Source: Pseudomonadota bacterium (GTDB lineage: Bacteria; Myxococcota; UBA9042; PHBI01). From it: DNA of 8,211 bases. This document shows, one piece after another, positions 1-5,955 of the stretch. Within the stretch, counting starts at the first letter, position 1, and each line of letters starts with the position of its first letter. The notes under the pieces are model-generated. The model made no database searches. It was not told the DNA's origin and worked only from the letters and a program-made list of their open reading frames with translations. Both the position numbers and the translations under genes were made by a program. Location of the stretch: assembly GCA_005788935.1 (NCBI GenBank), contig SYAK01000321.1:1-8211 (forward strand), read 5' to 3'.

Positions 1-548
1 CGGCCGACCGCTTCGTGCCGCAGGCGCTGCTCGCCGCGTTCGGCGTCGACATGGAGGCGCCCGTCGGAGCGTATGGACCTGTCATGCTGAACGCCCTGTT
101 CGTGGCGCGGCGCGGCGTGGACGGGGCGGCCGCGGAACCTCGCCGCCTGTTGGCGCTGCTCGCACCTGTGGCCACCGCCCACGGCGGAACGGTCGACGTG
201 CGGCGGGGCGATGGGGCCTTGCTGCTGCTCCCCGGTGACGCGGCGGCGGCGCTCGAGGCGGCCGGGGGGCTCCGGGCGACGCTCGCGGGGGCGGGGCTCG
301 CGGCGCTCGGCGTGACGCTGGCCCGCGGCGAGATCACGCTCTTCATTGCAGATGACAGCGACCATCGCGAGCCCATCGCCTCGGGTGAGCCCATCGACCT
401 CGTGGTCGCGCTGCAGGGCCTTCGGGCGCAACTTGGGGCTGGGGTGCTCGCGGTCGACACGGGGGACCTGCCCTCCGACCTTGCGCAACGGCCGTCATGG
501 CGCTTCGACAGCGGGTGGGGCACGTCCGTGACGGTCATCGCGCCCTGA
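1..548 (+). CDS. C-terminal part of a protein with a degenerate class III nucleotidyl-cyclase-like domain (5' end outside window)
   Basis: The reading frame is open at the left edge (from base 3) and stops with TGA at 546-548, giving about 181 visible residues. The GTG at 15 is probably an internal valine. From about base 87 the protein follows the order of a class III adenylate/guanylate cyclase fold: a hydrophobic strand (NALFVARRG), a helix ending in AHGGTVD, the RGDGALLLL hairpin (Gly-Asp at 207-212), a helix rich in Ala/Leu, the strand LGVTLARGEI, then GEPIDLVVALQGL and GVLAVDTGDL. The first metal-binding Asp of the usual FxD motif appears to be Ala, and the Lys that normally precedes the GD hairpin is Val, so it is probably not an active cyclase. 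In myxobacteria such domains often sit at the C-terminus of Ser/Thr kinases or other signalling proteins, but nothing of the N-terminal partner is visible. The fold assignment is by pattern only. Confidence 0.6.
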   Translation, partial: ADRFVPQALLAAFGVDMEAPVGAYGPVMLNALFVARRGVDGAAAEPRRLLALLAPVATAHGGTVDVRRGDGALLLLPGDAAAALEAAGGLRATLAGAGLAALGVTLARGEITLFIADDSDHREPIASGEPIDLVVALQGLRAQLGAGVLAVDTGDLPSDLAQRPSWRFDSGWGTSVTVIAP

Positions 549-560
549 CGCACGCGAGAA

Positions 561-1091
561 TCAGCCGAGGCGCTCGCCCTTCGCCCAGGCCGCGAGCACC
601 TTGCGCTCGACCACGGCCTCGGGGTGAACCACGGCGAGCTCGGCGAGGGCCGCATCGAGCCTGCCGAGCGCCCGGGCGCGCACGGCGACGGCCACGGTCG
701 GAGAACGGTTGAGGCCCGCCGTGCAGTGCAGGTAGACGCGCTTGCCGGTCGCGAGGGCCTTCTCGACGGTCTCGACCGCCTTCGGGAGATGACGCGCCAG
801 ATCGCGCGCATCGAGGTCGCGGATGGGAACGCGCTCGGCCCGCAAACCAGCCCGCGTGTGCAGCGCCCAGAGCGTCGACCAGGCGAGGCCGCGCCCAGCG
901 AGGTCCCCGTCGTCCTGCAGGGATATGAGAATCCTCGCCCCGAGCACGTCGCCGATCTCGCGCGCCTCCTCGGCCGACCATGGGGCGCTGCCGACGACGA
1001 GCGACGCGAGGGGTGCGGTGCCGCCATGGTCCCATCGGAAGGTTCGCTCGAGCATGGGGGGCATCATGGCCCCGGACCGCGCGCTGGACAA
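561..1091 (-). CDS. Dual-specificity phosphatase, resembling SEX4-type glucan phosphatases
   Basis: This is a 176-residue cysteine phosphatase with no signal peptide, so cytoplasmic. The active-site loop is HCTAGLNRSP at residues 122-131, with nucleophile Cys123 and phosphate-binding Arg129 (CX5R). The general acid is probably Asp92 or Asp94 in PIRDLDARDL. The N-terminal part (VVGSAPWSAEE and ILISLQDDGD, residues 32-64) and the stretch LPKAVETVEKALATGKRVY before the loop match the pattern I recall for plant SEX4/LSF phosphatases. Those use a CxAGxGR loop to remove phosphate from glucans; here Asn replaces that loop's second Gly. No carbohydrate-binding module is present. Phosphatase activity is well supported, but the substrate (phosphoprotein, glycogen or RNA/lipid) is inferred. 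The start chosen is TTG at 1091, which has GGGAG seven bases upstream. ATG codons at 1067, 1064 and 1055 are alternatives with poorer ribosome sites. Confidence 0.85.
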   Translation of the reverse strand: MSSARSGAMMPPMLERTFRWDHGGTAPLASLVVGSAPWSAEEAREIGDVLGARILISLQDDGDLAGRGLAWSTLWALHTRAGLRAERVPIRDLDARDLARHLPKAVETVEKALATGKRVYLHCTAGLNRSPTVAVAVRARALGRLDAALAELAVVHPEAVVERKVLAAWAKGERLG

Positions 1092-1098
1092 GGCCTCG

Positions 1099-1103
1099 CT
1101 CCC
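1099..1103 (-). promoter_or_regulatory. Ribosome binding site supporting the TTG start of the phosphatase
   Basis: On the minus strand GGGAG lies seven bases before TTG (1091-1089). The in-frame ATG codons at 1067 and 1055 lack a comparable site at a normal distance, so this decides the start, though only modestly. Confidence 0.4.
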
Positions 1104-1118
1104 GGCCTAGATGTCGCT

Positions 1119-1131
1119 CCGCGCAGCGCGG
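1119..1131. repeat. Short inverted repeat in the divergent intergenic region
   Basis: CCGCG-CAG-CGCGG is a perfect five-base-pair inverted repeat with a three-base centre. It lies in the 92-base space between the divergent phosphatase and lipoprotein genes. It could be an operator or simply a product of high GC content. No clear -35/-10 pair was found on either strand in this space. Confidence 0.25.
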
Positions 1132-1167
1132 CTCCGGAACGCCGGGCGCCGCCGAGCCAATCGAACC

Positions 1168-1173
1168 AGGGAG
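1168..1173 (+). promoter_or_regulatory. Ribosome binding site of the AgmX-tailed lipoprotein
   Basis: AGGGAG lies ten bases before ATG 1184. It supports that start over the longer in-frame extension back to 980, which would overlap the phosphatase and place an Arg-rich stretch before the signal peptide. Confidence 0.6.
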
Positions 1174-1183
1174 CCCGTCGACC

Positions 1184-3412
1184 ATGGCCCTCCGTCAACG
1201 CTGGAATCGCCTCGGAGCGGCCTCGGCCGCCGCCCTCCTCCTCCAAGCAGCCTGCGGCGGCGAGACGCCGAAGCCTCCGTCACAGCCCGCAGCCGACACC
1301 ACACCTGCCGCCCCGGCGAGCCGCCTCGGAGAGGTCGCCGGCTGGGACAAGACGCCCGTCGGCGAGGCGAACGCGAAGGACCTCGTGGCCCTCGCCGACG
1401 CCCTCGTGACCGAAGGGACGCCTGACGCCGTCGCGGCCTCGGTCCGCCTGCGCCTCATCGCCGTCGCAGCCCTTGGCGCAAAGCCTGCCGCCGGTTTCGA
1501 TGCGGCCGCCCAGCTCGGTCTCGCGCGCGTCGGCAGCGAGAAGGCCGGCCCCGATGGCGCGAGATTGCGGACTGCCGCCCAGGTGCTCGAGCAGACGCTC
1601 GCCCTTTCCGCAGCGCAGGACGGGTCGGCCGGGCTGACGCGCGAACCGTTTGACGGCGATGCCGCCCTGGCCCTGCTTGACGGCCCTGGCAGCGCGTCCA
1701 TCGAAGCTGACGTCGTGCGCCTCGCCGCTCGGCGCGCGCTTCAGGCCCTCGACACCCTCGCTGGAACACCAGAGGCCTTCGCCGAGTTCTGCCAACGCTA
1801 CGGGGCCTTCGCGTGCGGGGTGTGCGCGGCGGCGGGCGGGGTGACGGGCGGGACCGAGGCGGTCGTCCCCTGCCCGCCCAGCGACGCTTCCCCGACCTGC
1901 AAGGCCCTGACGACCCTCGCTGGCACGTTGCCAGCTGTGGGTGAGGCGCCAAATCGCGTCGTCATCGCGCTGCTCGAGCGGCTCGGGCCTGTCGCTGACC
2001 AGCCGCTCGGCCATGTCGGGCTCGCCCGCTCGGTCGAGCTGCCGGCGCGCCCACGCTGGGTCGGCCTGCCACTGCAGTTCGAACGCGCCCAGCTGCCGGT
2101 GGTCGGAGGTGCAGCCACGCCGGCCGGCTTCAACGCGAGCGAGCCGCGCCTCGTGGCGCCCGTCACGCCCGCAGGTCTCGGGCTTGGCCACCGGGCGACC
2201 GTGGGTGCAGGCGGGACCTCGCCAGGCATCGCGGATGGACGGCTCGCGACTCAGTACACGGCGACCTACGCAGACCTCGTGGCACCCGCCTCCGAGGCGC
2301 CGCTGGCCGGCGAGGCCGCGACACGTCCCGACCTGCGCAAACGGCTCGCGAGCCTCATCCCCGACGGCCCAGCCCCTGACGAGGTCACGGTCCTCGTCGG
2401 CCTGCACCCCGAGACGCGGGCTGCCGAGGCCGCAGCAGCTCTCGACGCCCTGCGCGCGATCCAGCTCGGCCACTTCCGTTTCGCTGGCGCGCACGCCGCG
2501 TCTCCGGTCCCGACGCAGACCCCGCTGCTCGTGCGCGAGGGCGCGGGTGTGACCCCGGCTGGCGCAGCGCTCGCCACGGAGGTCCCGGCTGGCCTCGAGC
2601 AGGGCTGGCGGGGTGACGCGCTCGTGCGCTTGCGCGTGGCGCTGCCGCCCGTGACGCTGTCGGCCGACGCACCGAAGCCGGACGCCGCGCCAGCCGACGC
2701 ACCGAAGCCGGACGCCGCGCCAGCCGACGCACCGAAGCCGGTCCTGCGGATGCGGCTCGATGACGGCGCACGCGACGCGGTGCTCTCCGCGGTGGCCTTC
2801 TTCCGCCAGAAGACCGGGGCGGGTGCCTTCGTCCACGTGACGGCCGCCCCAGAGCTTTCGGCGGGCCTCGTGGTCGACCTCGCGCGTGCCGTCCAGGAGG
2901 CGCCCGCCCCCGCCGGTGTTGCGACGAACCCCGCGTCAGCCGACCCCGGCTCCGTCTGGCTCGGAACGCGTTGTGAGGGCCCCGCGAACTGTCCAGCGAC
3001 CCTCGCGCTGGCCTTCTCGACGAGCCCAGTGCCCGGAGACCGCGGCCTGACGCCACGCCCGGGCGAAGCGGCCGCTGAGGGCGAGAAGCTGCCGACCGTG
3101 GTCGTCGCACCGCCGCCGAGCGAGGAGAACTGCGACCGCGCCGACATCAACGCCGTCATGCGCCGCAACACGGGACGCTTCCGCTTCTGCTACGAAAAAG
3201 AGCTGCAGCTGACGAAGGACCTCGGCGGGAAGGCCTCGGTGGTCTTCACGATTGGCTTCGACGGCAAGGTCTCTGGCGTCTCGACGGGCGGTGACCTGCC
3301 GAGCAAGGCGGTCCTCGAATGCCTCGGGCGTGAGGTCGGCAAGCTGTCCTTCGCGCCGCCGAACGGGGGTCCCTGCCAGATCCGCTGGCCCTTCGTCTTC
3401 AAGCCCGAGTGA
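1184..3412 (+). CDS. Large probable lipoprotein with AgmX/PglI-type C-terminal domain
   Basis: The product has 742 residues. The N-terminus (basic MALRQRWNR, hydrophobic residues 11-20, then LLLQAAC) is a lipoprotein-type signal with Cys24 as the likely lipidated residue; Gln at -3 is unusual. A Pro/Ala-rich tether (27-47) follows, then a helical Ala/Leu-rich region (about 60-290). That region contains Cys203, 211, 214, 230 and 239, including a CGVC pair. Residues 494-519 are a repeated Ala-Asp-Ala-Pro-Lys-Pro linker. Residues 647-742 match the AgmX/PglI C-terminal domain: IxxVMRRxxGRFRFCYEKEL, then FTIGFDGKV, a Cys at 713, and a final PFVFKP strand. In Myxococcota this TonB-like domain is found on envelope proteins, AgmX being linked to gliding motility. 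Segments near 400-437 and 523-572 loosely recall ExbD periplasmic domains. The protein is probably anchored to an envelope membrane facing the periplasm. Its exact role is unknown. Confidence 0.85.
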   Translation: MALRQRWNRLGAASAAALLLQAACGGETPKPPSQPAADTTPAAPASRLGEVAGWDKTPVGEANAKDLVALADALVTEGTPDAVAASVRLRLIAVAALGAKPAAGFDAAAQLGLARVGSEKAGPDGARLRTAAQVLEQTLALSAAQDGSAGLTREPFDGDAALALLDGPGSASIEADVVRLAARRALQALDTLAGTPEAFAEFCQRYGAFACGVCAAAGGVTGGTEAVVPCPPSDASPTCKALTTLAGTLPAVGEAPNRVVIALLERLGPVADQPLGHVGLARSVELPARPRWVGLPLQFERAQLPVVGGAATPAGFNASEPRLVAPVTPAGLGLGHRATVGAGGTSPGIADGRLATQYTATYADLVAPASEAPLAGEAATRPDLRKRLASLIPDGPAPDEVTVLVGLHPETRAAEAAAALDALRAIQLGHFRFAGAHAASPVPTQTPLLVREGAGVTPAGAALATEVPAGLEQGWRGDALVRLRVALPPVTLSADAPKPDAAPADAPKPDAAPADAPKPVLRMRLDDGARDAVLSAVAFFRQKTGAGAFVHVTAAPELSAGLVVDLARAVQEAPAPAGVATNPASADPGSVWLGTRCEGPANCPATLALAFSTSPVPGDRGLTPRPGEAAAEGEKLPTVVVAPPPSEENCDRADINAVMRRNTGRFRFCYEKELQLTKDLGGKASVVFTIGFDGKVSGVSTGGDLPSKAVLECLGREVGKLSFAPPNGGPCQIRWPFVFKPE
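2663..2741 (+). repeat. 30-bp perfect tandem repeat, about 2.6 copies, inside the lipoprotein gene
   Basis: Two identical 30-base units (2663-2692 and 2693-2722) and 19 bases of a third (2723-2741) are directly adjacent. Because 30 is a multiple of three the frame is kept, and each unit encodes ADAPKPDAAP. The product is a flexible Pro/Lys/Asp linker at residues 494-519 between the large N-terminal part and the C-terminal third. Perfect identity at the DNA level suggests recent duplication, so copy number may differ between strains. Confidence 0.95.
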
Positions 3413-3499
3413 GCACGCCGCAGGCGGCCTTCATCCGTACCTGCGAATGTATGGAGGAAGCGCCCGCGGTGCGGCTGCTGGGCCGTCGGTACGGTCCCT

Positions 3500-3503
3500 G
3501 GAG
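3500..3503 (+). promoter_or_regulatory. Ribosome binding site of the transporter
   Basis: GGAG is nine bases before ATG 3513. It places the start exactly at the beginning of the first membrane helix. Confidence 0.45.
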
Positions 3504-3512
3504 CGCGCACCG

Positions 3513-4745
3513 ATGACGACATGGTTCGCGGCCGCCGCCTTCGGGCTGACGTGGCTCCTCATCGCGATCCCGAAGCTGCCCATCCTGCCCGTGGGGCGGG
3601 CTGGAGGCGCGTTGCTCGGTGCGGTGCTGATGGTCGCGGGCGGCGTCCTGAGTCCGAGCGAGGCCTACGCGGCCATCGACGGCGACACGCTCGCGCTGCT
3701 GCTCGGCATGATGCTGATGCACGCGGCCCTCGCCCAGGCCGGTCTCGTCGATCGCGCGGCCGAGGCCCTCGCGCGCGCCTTCCCAGGGCCGCGCGCGCTG
3801 CTCGCGGCGGTCGCGGTGACGTCGGCGCTCGCGTCGGCCTTCCTCGTCAACGACACGGTGTGCCTGCTGATGACGCCAGTCGTCGTCCGGGTCTGCGTCC
3901 GGGGCGGGTTGCCGCTCTCGCCGTACCTGCTCGTCCTCGCCACATCGGCCAACCTCGGGAGCGCGATGACGCTCGTGGGCAACCCGCAGAACATGCTCAT
4001 CGGCAGCATGTCCGGAATGTCTTTCACGTCATTCTTTGCGCAGATGCTGCCCGTGGCCCTCGTCGCGCTCGTCGCCCATGTCGCGCTGAGCCTCGCCTGG
4101 TTCCAGCGCGCCCTGCCATCTGACCCGAGGCCCGCGCCAGGGGCCACCCCCGACGTGGCCCCGCTCGACTTGCGGGCGTGGCTGACGCTCGCGGTCTTCG
4201 GCGGCGTCGTGGCGGTCTTCTTCGCGGGCGCCCATCTCGGCTTCGCGGCCCTCGGCGGAGGAGTTGTGCTGCTCGCTGTCGCGCGCAGTGCGCCAGCGGA
4301 GACCTTCCGGCGGGTGGACTGGGAGCTGCTCGTCTTCTTTGCGGGCCTCTTCGTGGCGACGCGCGGGCTGGCCGCGGGCGGGCTCGTCGAGACGGCCTGG
4401 GCGACGGTGGCCCCATGGCTGCGACTCGATGATGCAGCGGGGGTCGTCGCGTTCACAGGGGCGCTCACGGCTGGCTCGAACCTCGTCTCGAACGTGCCGC
4501 TCGTGCTGCTGGCGGGGCCCTTCACCGCGAGCCTCGGCGCGGGCGAGTCGGGGTGGATGCTGCTCGCCTGGGTCTCGACGCTGGCTGGCAACCTGACGCT
4601 CGTCGGCTCGGTCGCGAACCTCATCGTCGCCGAGAGCGCGCGCGACCACCACACCCTTGGCTTCCTCGAGTACCTGCGGTTCGGGGTCGTCGCGACCGCC
4701 CTGTCGCTCGCGATCGGCGTCCCGGCCCTGCTGTGGCTGACATGA
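3513..4745 (+). CDS. ArsB/NhaD–SLC13 superfamily ion transporter (YbiR-like permease)
   Basis: The protein has 410 residues, mostly hydrophobic, and is an inner-membrane secondary transporter. Two halves show matching signatures, as expected for this inverted-repeat fold. The first half has DGDTLALLLGMMLM (57-70), FLVNDTVCLLMTP (110-122) and SANLGSAMTLVGNPQN (145-160). The second half has DWELLVFFAGLFV (269-281), SNLVSNVPLVLL (322-333) and AGNLTLVGSVANLIVAE (358-374). A hydrophilic loop around 200-222 links them. The N-rich hairpins (VND, GNPQN, SNVP, GSVAN) are the substrate and cation sites in the family. The substrate cannot be assigned: relatives carry dicarboxylates, sulfate, arsenite or exchange Na+/H+, and E. 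coli YbiR is uncharacterised. Start ATG 3513 has GGAG nine bases upstream. A longer in-frame extension would add a poor polar leader. No partner gene (such as an arsenic regulator) is visible. Confidence 0.88.
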   Translation: MTTWFAAAAFGLTWLLIAIPKLPILPVGRAGGALLGAVLMVAGGVLSPSEAYAAIDGDTLALLLGMMLMHAALAQAGLVDRAAEALARAFPGPRALLAAVAVTSALASAFLVNDTVCLLMTPVVVRVCVRGGLPLSPYLLVLATSANLGSAMTLVGNPQNMLIGSMSGMSFTSFFAQMLPVALVALVAHVALSLAWFQRALPSDPRPAPGATPDVAPLDLRAWLTLAVFGGVVAVFFAGAHLGFAALGGGVVLLAVARSAPAETFRRVDWELLVFFAGLFVATRGLAAGGLVETAWATVAPWLRLDDAAGVVAFTGALTAGSNLVSNVPLVLLAGPFTASLGAGESGWMLLAWVSTLAGNLTLVGSVANLIVAESARDHHTLGFLEYLRFGVVATALSLAIGVPALLWLT

Positions 4746-4798
4746 GGGCCGCACGCGCGCGACGCCACGGTGGCCCCCAAACATGCGCCACGGACCCC

Positions 4799-4827
4799 TT
4801 GAAACAGCGGACCACCCGCACTAGGCT
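4799..4827 (+). promoter_or_regulatory. Sigma-70-type promoter, probably giving a leaderless mRNA
   Basis: TTGAAA (4799-4804) and TAGGCT (4822-4827) are separated by exactly 17 bases. The ATG of the PEGA gene begins at 4834, six bases after the -10 box, where transcription would be expected to start. The -35 box matches consensus at five of six bases. The -10 box matches at three of six, including the key T1, A2 and T6. There is no good Shine-Dalgarno sequence before this ATG. Taken together this suggests the transcript begins at, or within a base or two of, the start codon. Confidence 0.6.
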
Positions 4828-4833
4828 GCGCCG

Positions 4834-5928
4834 ATGCCCCGCACCGAAGGCGACACCGCACGACGCGTCTCCGCACCCAGCCCGCTCCGCGCGGGGTGCG
4901 CCGCCGTCCTGATGCTCGTCTCGGGGCCGCTCACCGTTCGCGCGGCAGACGCCCCACCTGCCGCCTCCGCGGCTACCGAGGCGACCCCGCGCGAGCGGGC
5001 CGACGCGCATCTGCGGGATGCCGCCGCGCGTGGTGGCGCCAACGACTGGGACGGCGCCATTGCGGCCTTCCGCAAGGCCGAGGCCCTGTACCCACGCGCG
5101 ATCCACGACTGCAACATCGGGCTCGCCTTCATGCGCTCGGCCCGCCCGCACCTCGCGTGGATCTACCTCGGGCGCTGCCAGGTCCGCGCGACGGACGCCC
5201 TTCCCGCGTGGGTCGACACGATGCGCCGGGACACGCTGACCGCCATGCGCGCTGGCACCTTCGCCCCAGTCGAGTTGACGACGACCCCCGGCAACGCGAC
5301 GGTGACCGTCGACACCCTGCCCGACGAGACCTTCAGCCCGACGGCCGGGACGCTGTCGCTGTGGCTGCCGCACGGTCCCCACGCCGTGCGGATCGCCGCG
5401 CCCGGCCACGTCACGGAGACGCGCGCGCTCGACCTGTCTGGGCGCGAGACGACGCGCCTCGCGGTGGCACTCGCGACCGAGCCCGCCGCACAACCAGTCC
5501 CAAGGCCAGCCGAGCCGCGGCCAGAGCGGTCGAACATCCCCGACGCCAGCCCGCGCGGCGGGGTCGAGGCGGCGGCAGCGCTCCCGCAGCGCGAGATCTC
5601 GACGACGGCGTGGATCGTGGTCGGCAGCGGGCTCGCGGTCTTCTCGGGAGGCCTCGTGGCGCTCGGCTTCGCGCTCGACACGGCCGCGTCGCCCCAGCGC
5701 GACGAGATCCCGGAGGGCCCCCGGTTTGACGCCCTCCGGTCACGCTTCAAGGTCCAGAACACGGTCTGGATCGCGATGGGATTGTCGGGCGGCATCCTGA
5801 CCGCCGCCGGCGCGACGATGATGGGCTTCGACCTCTGGGGTGACGCGCCTGGCGCGACCTCGACGGGACGCATGAGCCTCGCGCCCGGCCTGGGCGGCGG
5901 GACCCTGTCGGTAGGCGGAACTTTTTGA
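4834..5928 (+). CDS. PEGA-domain protein with signal peptide, TPR-like helices and two C-terminal membrane segments
   Basis: The product has 364 residues. Residues 1-37 form an export signal with a long basic lead (cut probably after VRA at 35-37). Residues 52-118 are helical and TPR-like (DWDGAIAAFRKAEALYP, then HDCNIGLAFMRS). Residues 146-213 fit a PEGA domain: VELTTTPGNATVTVD, a central GTLSLWLPHGPHAVRIAAPGH hairpin, and a closing RLAVAL strand. A Pro-rich linker (216-240) leads to two hydrophobic segments (258-282 and 309-332) with a polar loop between. The tail MSLAPGLGGGTLSVGGTF resembles the glycine-rich endings of many myxobacterial PEGA proteins. Such proteins are common in Myxococcota, are envelope-associated and have no known enzymatic role. 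PEGA is thought to bind surface layers or partner proteins. The start ATG 4834 is supported by the promoter geometry just upstream rather than by a ribosome site. Confidence 0.85.
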   Translation: MPRTEGDTARRVSAPSPLRAGCAAVLMLVSGPLTVRAADAPPAASAATEATPRERADAHLRDAAARGGANDWDGAIAAFRKAEALYPRAIHDCNIGLAFMRSARPHLAWIYLGRCQVRATDALPAWVDTMRRDTLTAMRAGTFAPVELTTTPGNATVTVDTLPDETFSPTAGTLSLWLPHGPHAVRIAAPGHVTETRALDLSGRETTRLAVALATEPAAQPVPRPAEPRPERSNIPDASPRGGVEAAAALPQREISTTAWIVVGSGLAVFSGGLVALGFALDTAASPQRDEIPEGPRFDALRSRFKVQNTVWIAMGLSGGILTAAGATMMGFDLWGDAPGATSTGRMSLAPGLGGGTLSVGGTF

Positions 5929-5937
5929 CAGGGCTCA

Positions 5938-5954
5938 CGGGGCCGACTGCCCCG
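5938..5954. terminator. Stem-loop between convergent genes, candidate bidirectional terminator
   Basis: CGGGGC (5938-5943) pairs with GCCCCG (5949-5954) around a five-base loop, giving six G:C pairs. It fills most of the 27-base gap between the stops at 5928 (+) and 5958-5956 (-). There is no T-run on either side, so it is not a standard intrinsic terminator, but such hairpins are common at gene ends in GC-rich bacteria. Confidence 0.45.
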
Positions 5955-5955
5955 G

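Noticed and set aside
549..560. Space between the convergent stops of the cyclase-like and phosphatase genes examined for a terminator
   Set aside because: Only 12 bases are available and no stable stem was found there or just beyond.
980..1183. Extended N-terminus for the lipoprotein starting at 980
   Set aside because: It would overlap the phosphatase gene and add 68 Arg-rich residues before a signal peptide that begins at ATG 1184, which has its own ribosome site.
2663..2741. Repeat considered as a CRISPR array
   Set aside because: The units are directly adjacent with no spacers and lie in frame within a coding region.
1280..2836. 518-codon open frame on the minus strand antisense to the lipoprotein gene
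   Set aside because: It is rich in Arg/Gly with no recognisable motif. It overlaps a gene with a signal peptide, ribosome site and known C-terminal domain. Long antisense frames are expected at this GC content.
3413..3512. 100-base gap between lipoprotein and transporter examined for a promoter or small gene
   Set aside because: No -35/-10 pair with sensible spacing, no compact hairpin and no credible short reading frame were seen.
4746..4776. GGGCC/GGCCC pairing after the transporter stop considered as a terminator
   Set aside because: The stem is only five pairs with a 21-base loop and no T-run, so it is indistinguishable from chance in this composition.
3665..4876. 403-codon minus-strand open frame antisense to the transporter
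   Set aside because: Composition is Ala/Ser/Thr/Arg-biased, typical of a shadow of hydrophobic codons, while the plus strand shows conserved transporter motifs.
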